Origin: Terfezia claveryi | Lineage: Eukaryota; Ascomycota; Pezizomycetes; Pezizales; Pezizaceae | Assembly: GCA_015179025.1 (NCBI GenBank) | Contig: WHUX01000437.1 | Coordinates: 1-27,052, forward strand | Direction: 5' to 3' | Length of the DNA: 27,052 bases | Part shown: one piece after another, positions 19,434 through 27,052 of the stretch | How the letters are laid out: every line of letters starts with the position of its first letter | Position numbering within the stretch: position 1 is the stretch's first letter | Translations under genes and position numbers: made by a program | Notes under the pieces: generated by a model | What the model was told of the DNA's origin: nothing | Database searches by the model: none | Seen by the model: the letters and a program-made list of their open reading frames with translations, nothing else

Positions 19434-20957
19434 GAGGAAGCAATAACCAAGGAGGTAGTAGATGCCCTACAAGAGTTAGATCTGGAGTTAGAGGATGCTA
19501 TTAGGGATACACTAGATCCAGAAGAAGAGGATGAGGACCAAGATGAAAGTGATAGCTCCAATTCGAGCTATTTAAGCTAGAGTACAGTATCAACATCCTT
19601 ATTAGGGCAGAAATGGAAAAGTTGGAAATAGATCTAGAGGAATCTATAGTTCTTAGAATGGCATCAGTTCAAAGACATCATTACTTAAAGGTTCATACTT
19701 CAAGGATACCTAAAAATCTAAATTTTGTAGATGAGATCCTTCCCAATCTGTGATCAGATCGTTTTCAGCAGTTCTTCCAAATGAGCAAGAAAAGCTTTCT
19801 GTATATCCACTCAAAGATCAAGGATCACCTGGTATTCCATAACAACTCTAAGATCCACAAGTAGCTTCCAAAACAGCTAGCCATTTACCTACGGAGGTTA
19901 GCATATGAATCTTCAACAGCAGGTAAGCCAGTCCAATGGTCCAGAGTTCAAACCTCAATTGAAACCTAACTTTGGAGTATCCAAACAGGAAGTAATATGA
20001 ACGTAGGACAGGTGTTTAGTATTGGGGATGGAATAGTTACGTTATGCACCTATAGAGTTCTACTGGCTTTGATGGATCTATGGGAAGAAGTCGTCCAATA
20101 GCCATCTAGAGAGTAGCAGGCTGCAATGAAAGCTCGACTGTTAAAAACACTGGAGGACTGGGTAGGGATTATTCCAAAATTGTGTAGGCTTGCTTGATGG
20201 GATCCTGGTGCGATCAAATACCGTCCATATCAACAAGAGAGAGCTGCAGAATTCTGGAATTTCCGCAAGGCTAAGTATAGACTCCAGGTCAAAATTATTG
20301 GAGACGACCATCGATTTATCCTTATATGTGATGCCCAATTCCCAGTTGCAGTCTATAATGCAAGAGCCTTTGGGGTTCTAGAACTAAGTTATAACTCCCG
20401 AGCATTCTTCTCTCGTAATGAGTACCTTTTAGCAGACTCAGCATATAAGGTTACTCTAGATTAATAGCCCCCTATAAGAAGCCATGGAATGGGATCTTGA
20501 GCTGAGAGAAAAGAGAGTTCAATAAGTGTCTGTCTAGGTATATTCGTCTATTCTGTTCATAATCTAGTTGATATAAGTTGAAATTTAGTAGTTCTAGGTT
20601 GCATGTTCGAGTAGAATACACATTGGGATACTAAAGCATGCTTTGCCTCCTTTCGCTGCTTGCCAACACCTCCTAGGATGGATCACAATAAGATAAAGTG
20701 GGCATGCCTAGATTGGAGGTTGCATTATATTGCATAACTTGCTTTTGGAGTTTAATAATCTTTGGGAGCTGAATGCTGATGAAATAGAGGCGATCTTACA
20801 AGAGGAGTTGGAGGAGGCAGTGGCAGTTATGGAAGGTAATAGAGAAGTAGAACCTGAGGAGCCACAGCATCTCAGAGAAGTAGTTAATCATAGTAGAAGG
20901 GAAGAGGTTTTCTCTGAGTTTCTCAAGGTAAGATCTGAAGAACAAGAATCGGAGTAG
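19434..20957 (+). pseudogene. PIF/Harbinger-type DDE transposase relic
   Basis: Read mainly in one frame. An acidic N-terminus (ELDLELEDAIRDTLDPEEED) leads to FVDEILPNL*SDRFQQFFQM, KKSFLYIHSKIKDH and LAIYLRRLAYESSTAGKPVQ. Then come CVGLLDGILV with catalytic Asp (20196-20198), FWNFRKAKYRLQVKIIGD, FILICDAQFPVAVYNAR, LLADSAYKVTL with the second Asp (20435-20437), and HVRVEYTLG with Glu (20614-20616). After a frame slip, GCIILHNLLLEFNNLWE and an acidic tail follow. This is the layout of HARBI1-like DDE_Tnp_4 proteins. An intron at 20538-20597 (GTATAT..TTCTAG) keeps phase. Stops include IHK*LPK (CAG to TAG likely), ET*LWS and VVQ*PSRE*QAA. Two one-base slips bracket the first Asp. Confidence 0.82.
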
Positions 20958-21251
20958 TATCTCTAGACTCTGATTAGTATATATGGCAGAAGAAAACGGT
21001 TAGATGAACTTTAGCTAAATTGCAAGTAAAATAGAAGAAAATGGTCAGACTTAAGATAGTCGGAAAAGAGATGTGAATGCAACAAGATACTAACTGTGAC
21101 ACAAAGGTATAATGTACTTTGTACTACAGCTCAACTTCATGTCAATTAAATAGCCAGATAGACTATACTTCTAAAGTACTACTAAGACTAGGAGAATTCA
21201 AGAATGGGTTAGTATTGAAACCCCCTGCCTCCATCTTTCTGTAGGCCTAAG

Positions 21252-21984
21252 TTAGCATTGAAAACCCCCCCCTCCTTCTCTCTGTAGCTCCATCTGGTAT
21301 TGAATTATTTTGAGGCGATGGGATTCTTGATCTGCCTATGCTTGCTCCCGCTTACACTCTAATTTAGCTATTGCCAGTTCATGCTGGCATTGCTCCTTAG
21401 ATTTCTCTCCTGCTCACACCCTGTATTTCATCTTCTCTATAGCTAGATGGCGATCACGGGCTTTTAAAATCTGTATCTTCAAATCTAGCTCTATATCTAT
21501 CCTTGATACCTTCTTATGAGAATTAGAACTATACTTTCCTTTGCGTTCTAGAGCTCTTACAATATCACCCTATTTAGCTTTTCCCTTGAGAGTCATGGCT
21601 GGCCTCTCTTTAGATTTTTCCTCATCATTAGAAAAGATCTCCACTTCGTCAAGGTCATGGTACCTCGAAGATGAGGTTTGACTAAAAGACTTTCGTTTCT
21701 TTAGCTTTGCAGTCGGAGTAGATAGCAGTGCTGTTCCTCTACCCCCACCCCTCAGACTAATAACCTTAGAATCGTTGCTTTAAGCTTTGGAATATACACT
21801 TCCCGGTTCCTCGGACCTTCTTTGTTCCTTAGGCTGTAGTGCCTCTAGTTGATCTAATATCAACTGAGGGTCTAAGAGGTAATCCCATTTAGATCCCATT
21901 AGATTTTCCGCCAAGTTCATGCTTGGACCACTTCCACTTGAAAGCTGAGAATGTAGATGTGAATGAGACTGAGATTGAGATCGA
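21252..21984 (-). pseudogene. Second ORF of the Harbinger-type element, C-terminal part
   Basis: One minus-strand frame from 21984 to the TAA at 21252-21254, broken by only four stops (SKA*SND, KAK*GD, YRV*AGE, EQA*AD). It begins with a Ser/Gln/His repeat (SQSQSHSHLHSQ), has MNLAENLMGSKWDYLLDPQL and a basic patch (KLKKRKSF), and ends in a Lys/Glu/Gln-rich coiled coil (~21270-21500: LDLKIQILKARDRHLAIEKM and onward). PIF/Harbinger elements usually encode a DNA-binding partner for the transposase; position and coiled coil suit that role, but no Myb motif is visible. The N-terminal part lies beyond X2 at 23883-24620. Confidence 0.65.
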
Positions 21985-22455
21985 CATCAGAAATATTTTA
22001 GCTTGCGTTGTGTGCATGGCATGCACACAATACCAATTTGCAAAACTTCGTGTTATAACAAGATCTTCTCACATAACGCACTTCGTACAATGCTGACTTA
22101 CAATTCAATCTCGTCTCACACTCTCACAATATGCAATTAGACGTTGTATGCCCCATTCTCAACATCTTCCTCTTCACACATTTGCTTCCAACACTCTTTC
22201 ACCCAACTCAACATTATGATTACAAGCCTATTACTTGTGACCTTCCGAAGACAGACTAGTCCCTCCTCATGTTGTGATTGCAAGCTCATTACCTGTAACC
22301 ATCTGAAGGCACAATACCCCCTCCTAACTGTTGTCATTGACACTGCACTTTTTTACTCTCGCACCTGCATTTTATGCATTTCCAAAAATGTCTTGATTCT
22401 CATGATAATATCTAAATCTAACTAAATAAACAACTATGATCGCACCCCTAAAATC

Positions 22456-23060
22456 CAAATAGCCCATATATCCGACCGTGCAAATAGCCCTAGAAATCTG
22501 CGTGCAAATAGCTCATATATCTGCGTGCAAATAGCCCTGGAAATCAGCGTCCAAATAGCCTAGAAGTCAGCGTCCAAATAGCCCTAGAAATCAGAGTGCA
22601 AATAGCCCATGTATCCGACCGTGCAAATCAGCCTGGAATCCACCGTTCCAAATCAGCCTGGAATCCACCGCCCAAATCAGCTAGAATCGAGCGAGCAAAT
22701 CAGCCTAGAATTGAGCGAGCAAATCAGCCTAGAATTGAGCGAGCAAATCAGCCTGGAATCGAGCGAGCAAATCAGCCGGCAATCGAGCAAGCAAATCAGC
22801 CTGGAATCGAGCGAGCAAATCAGCCTAGAATTGAGCGAGCAATCAGCTTGGAATCGAGCGAGCAAATCAGCCAGCAATCGAGCAAGCAAATCAGCCTAGA
22901 ATTCAGCGAGCAAATCAGCCTAGAATTGAGCGAGCAAATTGGCTTGGAATCGAGCGAGCAAATCAGCCGGCAATCGAGCAAGAAATCAGCCTGGAATCGA
23001 GTGAGCAAATCATCTAGAATTCAGCTCGCAAATGAGCAAGAAAATGAGCGACAAAATGAG
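22456..23060. repeat. 24-bp minisatellite in X2
   Basis: The first part has units like CAAATAGCCCTAGAAATCAG (plus 3-4 bases); the second has CAAATCAGCCTAGAATTGAG (plus CGAG). Units drift gradually, and the last become AAAATGAGCGAGA-type 12-mers. Because 24 bp is eight codons, several frames stay open on both strands (ANQPRIER, SLESSEQI); these are not taken as genes. Confidence 0.88.
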
Positions 23061-23245
23061 CAAGAAAATGAGCGAGAAAATGAGCGAGCACACAACTTCC
23101 GTACAGTGGTGCAAATAAGCAGAGAAATCAGTGTATACCGGTATTCTGAAGCAATGACAGGAAAAAACTCTAAGTCCTAGGCGGCCACACTTTTGAAGTA
23201 GGGTACCGCGCGCCCCCTATTCTCGCGAGCCCCCTAATGTCAATT

Positions 23246-23332
23246 CAGTTCCTGCGGTCTCAGAACCAGTTCCTGCTGTCTCAGAACCAGTTCTCGCTGT
23301 CTGAGGACCAGCCCCCACTGTCTAACAATCAG
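23246..23332. repeat. Four-copy 21-bp tandem repeat in X2
   Basis: Units like CAGTTCCTGCTGTCTCAGAA(C). One frame gives a heptapeptide repeat (NQFLLSQ), but no longer frame supports translation. Confidence 0.75.
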
Positions 23333-23440
23333 CTCATAGCTGGTGTAGGAATAATCCCTGTAGTGTCAGGTTTGAGCTCCTCCAGGCATGGGCACCACCT
23401 AGTATGGTGGAGGAAATAGCTGTATGTGGTAAACATGAAC

Positions 23441-23526
23441 ATAGACTGGATTCAGTCCGTAATAGACTGGATTCAGTCAGTGATAGACTGGATCGGTCAG
23501 TAATAGACTGGATTCAGTCAATAATG
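23441..23526. repeat. Four-copy ~21-bp repeat with a hairpin in each unit
   Basis: Units AATAGACTGGATTCAGTCAG. Each contains GACTG-GATT-CAGTC, a 5-bp stem with a 4-base loop; the third unit is shortened. Nothing else is seen between 23527 and 23830. Confidence 0.75.
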
Positions 23527-23882
23527 ACTAGATTGTAGTGCTCCGATAGGATTGTAGTGGTCCAATAGAATTGTAGTATTCTAGTAGATGAGGTATTAGT
23601 AGTACATAGCTAAAGGGTCAGGAATACTTAAGAGTATGGACAACAGACATGATGTGCAGAGAGAACTCGTTAAGAACAAATTGCATGAAAGAGTGGTATT
23701 AGGAACGACATTGAGCTAACTTAAAAGAAAAATAAGAATGTGCACATAATGTAGTTGGTACGTACATAAGAAGAATCTGCACAGCTAAGCATTAGCAATG
23801 CAGACAACGTCAAAAGACAAATTGACGTTGCAATGCTTGCGGGCGCTTGCAAGGTAAAAAAATTTTTACTGATGGGGACTGA

Positions 23883-24620
23883 ACTTCAGACTGCATTTAT
23901 GACCACGATAGTGCTTGAGTTGGAGAACACTGAGAATGAGGCTAAAATTGAGATCGAGATGCTTGAGTTAGAGAATACTGAGAATGAGGCTGAGATTGAA
24001 ATCAAAATGTTGAGTTGGAGAATACTGAGAATGAGGCTGAGATTGAGATCGAGATGCTTGAGTTGGAGAACACTGAGATACCCCCCTTTCCCTGCCAGAT
24101 TGAGCTTCAGTTTGTAAGATATTACTTGCCTGACCCCTACTAACATACCTATCAAGATCATCTCCAGAATCATTATCCTCATCTTGAGTGATATCATTAT
24201 TAGGTTTTTCAAGAATATCCTCCTCTTCAACTTGGGACTCTATTTGAGATCCTGTCCCAATGACCAAACAACCCCTTAATCCCATGTCGATTCAATCCAG
24301 CAGTGCTTGCTGAAGCTTCTTCATCAATTGACTGCAAATGTTCAAAGAGGATCTCCTAATATGGACATATGTCTTTATACTACTCTATTAATGTCTTGAC
24401 AACAGATACTTTTTGCCATTAATGACCTTTTCTCTACAATATCTCCTGATCCAGTTCAATTATATAAACACCTCGCTTCTCAATACTTCTTGAGTATAAT
24501 CTCAATTGCACCTTTAGTTTTAATGCACGAGAATCTAGGTAACCAATCCGCAGATCAATCGCCCACTGCTTAGCTACGTTAATTCGAGTGCTGCAAACAT
24601 ACTTTGAGGTATATTCATCT
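23883..24620 (-). pseudogene. Second ORF of the Harbinger-type element, N-terminal part
   Basis: Minus-strand frames in order: TRINVAKQWAIDLRIGYLDS, RALKLKVQLRLYSRSIEKRG and VYIIELDQEIL with a stop after it; then FEHLQSIDEEASASTAGLN; then an acidic linker (VEEEDILEKPNNDITQDEDN) and a Ser/Pro/Gln repeat (SQCSPTQASRSQSQ). Stops such as KTLIE*YKDICPY* again suggest Trp or Gln codons lost by transitions. A 47-bp unit among 48-bp repeats shifts the frame by one. X2 separates this part from its C-terminal half. No domain is recognised. Confidence 0.55.
23908..24085. repeat. 48-bp coding repeat, about 3.5 copies
   Basis: Units like GAGTTGGAGAATACTGAGAA, then TGAGGCTGAGATTGAGATCG and AGATGCTT. On the minus strand it encodes SQ(C/Y)SPTQASRSQSQPH-like repeats of the second Harbinger ORF. 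One unit has lost a base. Confidence 0.75.
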
Positions 24621-25271
24621 TACAGCTTATATGCTAAGAGCCCTAAGTGGGTATTCTACTTGATGCTTTCCCTTCGCCCTACCTAAATCCCCACCCCTTT
24701 CTGCCTCTGCCAGCATTTCATCCTCCTAACAGTTTTTTGGTTGTGTCTTTCTAATTCACTTTGGCTCCATCTTTCTTCACTTTAAGTTCTTTTTTCACTC
24801 CGAGTTAGATATGACTTAATCTACTATAATTCTTAACCCCACACCCTACCTTACTTATAACAGTTAGCCTTTTATTGCCCATATAAATCTGATAAACTAC
24901 AGGCAAAACCCTTACTCAGTAAGAGTATAGAGGGAGAAGAGGGATGGAGTGCAAAGATTGATAGATGTATTGGAAGTAGTCGTAGTAGTGTGTTATCAAC
25001 TGATTACATCGAATCTAGTCTCATGGGTGCGTATACACGTGACAAACTGACTAACTTAAAGCCCTAATACTTTTGTCTTAGCTTACACTTAGCCTTAAAT
25101 TCAATATGTGGTGATTTTGGCAAACTCGAATGTGGAGTAAACGAGGTTTCGGGGCGCATTAAAACGCTGCTTTTTTGGCCTTTTTTCGCGGGGTACTCAA
25201 AGTTAGGCCGTTTTTTCCGGCGTTAAAAACGCACAAGAATTCTGGCTCCAAATTTAACTTTGAATACCCCT
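24621..25271. other. Right non-coding part of the Harbinger-type element
   Basis: No supported gene. Near the end are GC-rich runs with short inverted words (AAAACGC, GCGTTTT), matching in style the left non-coding end at 18900-19030. It ends in the terminal inverted repeat. Confidence 0.45.
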
Positions 25272-26003
25272 AATGTCTTGATTCTCATGATAATATCTAA
25301 ATCTAGCTAAATAAACAACTATGATCGCACCCCTAAAATCACCGTGCAAATAGCCCATATATCCGACCGTGCAAATAGCCCTAGAAATCAGCGTGCAAAT
25401 AGCCCATATAACGCGTGCAAATAGCCCTAGAAATCAGCGTGCAAATAGCTCATATATCTCTGTGTGCAAATAGCCCTGGAAATCAGCGTGCCAAATAGCC
25501 TAGAAGTCAGCGTCCAAATAGCCCTAGAAATCAGAGTGCAAATAGCCCATGTATCCGACCGTGCAAATCAGCCTGGAATCCACCGTCCAAATCAGCCTGG
25601 TTTCCACCGCCCAAATCAGCCTAGAATCGAGCGAGCAAATCAGCCTGGAATCGAGCGAGCAAATCAGCCTGGAATCGAGCGAGCAAATCAGCCTAGAATT
25701 GAGCGAGCAAATCAGCCTAGAATTGAGCGAGCAAATCAGCCGGGAATCGAGCGTGCAAATCAGCCTAGAATTGAGCGAGCAAATCAGCTTGGAATCGAGC
25801 GAGCAAAACAGCCTAGAATTGGGCGAGCAAATCAGCCTAGAATTGAGCGAGCAAATCAGCTTGCAATCGAGCGAGCAAATCAGCCTAGAATTGAGCGAGC
25901 AAATCAGCCGGGATCGAGCGAGCAAATCAGCCTAGATTGAGCGAGCAAAATCAGCTTGGATCGAGCGAGCAAATCAGCCGGCAATCGAGCAAGCAAATGT
26001 CTG
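25272..26003 (+). mobile_element. Element X1, right part with 24-bp minisatellite
   Basis: It starts with the duplicated AAT and GTCTTGATTCTCATGATAAT, matching X2 from 22387 on. From about 25344 come roughly nine CAAATAGCCC-type units, then from 25562 about eighteen CAAATCAGCCTAGAATTGAG-type units. The array ends abruptly after GGCAATCGAGCAAGCAAATG; the unique tail and right terminus found in X2 are absent. X1 is therefore truncated or rearranged here, and the Gypsy frame does not resume within the window. Confidence 0.8.
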
Positions 26004-26015
26004 TGAATATTGATA

Positions 26016-26280
26016 GGGGATATTCGGCGGAGTCCTAAGAGAAATTAGCAATGCCCTCACATGGAGTCCGCTGGTTTTCTGGCGAGTTCACGTACCTAGC
26101 TATGCCTGTGTCTGCGCACATAGATTGGGGATATCTCGCAACTGCATTTGGGCGTCCTAAGAGCAATTAGCAATGCCTTTCACATAGAGTCCGGGTTGTC
26201 TGGCGAGTTCACGACCTGGCTATGTCTGCGCATATAGATGGGGGATATCTCGAGAGTGCACTGGGGGAGTCCTAACCTCA
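26016..26280. repeat. ~112-bp tandem repeat, about 2.3 copies
   Basis: Units start GGGGATAT at 26016, 26127 and 26241. They share GTCCTAAGAG, AATTAGCAATGCC, CACAT(A/G)GAGTCCG, TCTGGCGAGTTCACG, TAGCTATG and CTGCGCA. The third copy stops after GGGGAGTCCTAA. Confidence 0.85.
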
Positions 26281-26568
26281 GCGCTGGCTGCACCTTCCGC
26301 CGACCACTGGCTGGCTGCGTTATGTGTCATACCTGTGAAAGAGGGGGTGCACGTGCTCTTGTGTTCTGTTGGTTCGCGCAGCCCTGGAAATATGTGTCGG
26401 TTGACGCGGCCGGGAAATATGTGTTGATTGGTCCGAAGGCAGATTTGCGCACGCTGGTGTGACAGATCAGCACATGCATGTTTCAGGCTACATATGCCCG
26501 CCAGCCGTGGGTTTACCGAAGTGGGTAATAGGAGCACTGATGGCGGGCTTGTTCATATGGACTTGTGC
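26281..26568. other. GC-richer stretch without a recognised gene
   Basis: Frames on both strands are open for about 100 codons but show no motif. The sequence separates two tandem arrays. Confidence 0.35.
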
Positions 26569-27052
26569 ATGCGAGAAACTCATGCTTTTGGAGACTTATA
26601 TATATTATGCGAGACACTCGTTCTTTGGAGATATATATATATATATATATATATGCGAGAAACTCATGCTTTTGGAGGCTTATATATATATATGCGAGAA
26701 ACTCGTGCTTTTGAGGCTTATTAGTATATATGCGAGAATCTCGTGCTTTGGAGGCTTATTAGTATATATGCGAGAATCTCATGCTTTTGAGGCTGATATT
26801 TATATGCGAGAAACTCATGCTTTGATGCTTATTAGTATATATGCGAGAAACTCATGCTTTTGGAATATATTATATATATGCGAGAAACTCGTGCTTTTGG
26901 AGACATTATAGAGAAATGCATGATTCGCGGCATATATATATATTCATGTGCGAGAAACTCGTGCTTTTGGAGACATAGACAAATGCATGCATTCGCGGGC
27001 AAGACTAATATATATGCATAGGCGAGAAACTTATGCATTGGCAGCCTCTAGA
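26569..27052. repeat. ~37-bp minisatellite, about 11 copies, reaching the window end
   Basis: The unit is TGCGAGAAACTC(A/G)TGCTTTT, then GGAGGCTTAT and a TA-rich spacer of variable length (longest TA run about 26630-26654). Many units contain CGAG-AAA-CTCG, a small hairpin. Two of the last units have longer spacers with AAATGCATG and ATTCGCGG. Open frames here come from the repeat. Confidence 0.88.

Larger units (their letters stand above)
21985..23874 (+). mobile_element. Element X2: complete copy with inverted ends and minisatellite
   Basis: The left end, CATCAGAAATATTTTAGCTT, and the right end, reverse-complemented (CATCAGTAAAAATTTTTTTA, then CCTTGC), share CATCAG and a T-rich stretch leading to A(G/C)CTTGC. 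The flanks GAGATCGA (21977-21984) and GGGACTGA (23875-23882) look like an 8-bp target duplication with three transitions. Removing 21985-23874 plus one duplicate rejoins the second Harbinger ORF in frame (...MQSEVQS + QSQSHSHLHS...). Contents: hairpin TTGTGTGCAT-GGC-ATGCACACAA near the left end, a unique block to 22450, the 24-bp minisatellite, a unique tail, and two 21-bp repeats. No transposase is present. The 8-bp duplication and CA..TG ends suggest hAT or Mutator; unresolved. Confidence 0.78.
18881..25271 (+). mobile_element. 6.4-kb PIF/Harbinger-type DNA transposon, dead, carrying a nested insertion
   Basis: The left end is AGGGGTATTTAAAGTTAA; the right end, reverse-complemented, is AGGGGTATTCAAAGTTAA (17 of 18 match). 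AAT stands at 18878-18880 and at 25272-25274. The unoccupied site CCAAAAATGTCTTG survives in X2 at 22382-22395, which fixes borders and duplication. Inside are a plus-strand DDE transposase relic and a minus-strand second ORF, the two-gene, opposite-strand plan known for PIF/Harbinger. The AAT duplication is 3 bp as in that superfamily but not the common TWA. Without the X2 insertion and its 8-bp duplication the element is about 4.5 kb. Confidence 0.85.

Noticed and set aside
21985..22040. Helitron 3' end (hairpin followed by CTAA on the minus strand)
   Set aside because: The similarity between the two X copies continues past CTAA to CATCAG, the opposite end has matching CATCAG, and a target duplication is likely.
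18474..22389. The two ~400-bp direct repeats as LTRs of one retrotransposon
   Set aside because: They lack TG..CA ends, the DNA between holds a Harbinger-type transposase, and the repeats continue into the minisatellite in X2 and at 25272.
22456..23060. CRISPR array
   Set aside because: Units are contiguous and gradually drifting with no unique spacers, and the context is eukaryotic.
22596..23180. Long open frames on both strands over the 24-bp array (also 25464-25940)
   Set aside because: They follow from a stop-free 24-bp unit; several frames and both strands are equally open and no non-repeat domain is attached.
26428..26911. Frames with MRETHAFGGLYIY-like repeats
   Set aside because: Produced by the 37-bp minisatellite; they shift frame with spacer length.

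Overview
This window looks like repeat-rich, gene-poor DNA from a filamentous ascomycete, possibly a truffle-like pezizomycete (a guess from the style of the Gypsy and MULE proteins, not tested). Evidence for a fungus: introns of about 50-90 nt with GT..AG ends and CTAAC/CTAAT branch sites, typically fungal transposase families, and many TGG-to-TAG nonsense changes in dead elements. Those changes are what C-to-T mutation at CpA, as in RIP, would leave. No RNA genes were found.

Layout. 1-1.8 kb: minus-strand Mutator-like (MULE) transposase relic. 2.3-5.2 kb: minus-strand Plavaka-type transposase with one clean intron and three apparent single-base deletions. 5.4-11 kb: a GC-richer island holding the only genes that read as intact: a 184-aa basic protein (minus, three exons, a graded minisatellite in intron 1), a 421-aa protein (plus, one exon) and a 399-aa protein (plus, five exons, DUF6532-like). 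Several short tandem and inverted repeats lie between them. 11.7-14.0 kb: AT-rich DNA with a 29-bp perfect palindrome and a 1,441-bp foldback element that has ~440-bp inverted repeats and a perfect 8-bp target duplication.

14.0-26.0 kb is a nest of elements. A minus-strand Ty3/Gypsy chromovirus (3' LTR, chromodomain, integrase, RNase H, end of RT) is split in its integrase by a 1.6-kb LTR element with no coding capacity. It is broken again in RT by a copy (X1) of an unrecognised terminal-inverted-repeat element. X1 was opened by a 6.4-kb PIF/Harbinger-type element (3-bp target duplication AAT). That element carries a dead DDE transposase on the plus strand and a dead second ORF on the minus strand. 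The second ORF was in turn hit by a second copy (X2) of the same X element. X2 therefore preserves the unoccupied Harbinger target site, which dates the order of insertion from this window alone: Gypsy, X1, Harbinger, X2. Both X copies carry a long 24-bp minisatellite.

26.0-27.05 kb is tandem repeats: a ~112-bp unit (2.3 copies), then a ~37-bp unit (about 11 copies) reaching the window edge.

Exon models, insertion borders and frame statements were worked out by hand. Family names rest on recognised motifs, not on searches.
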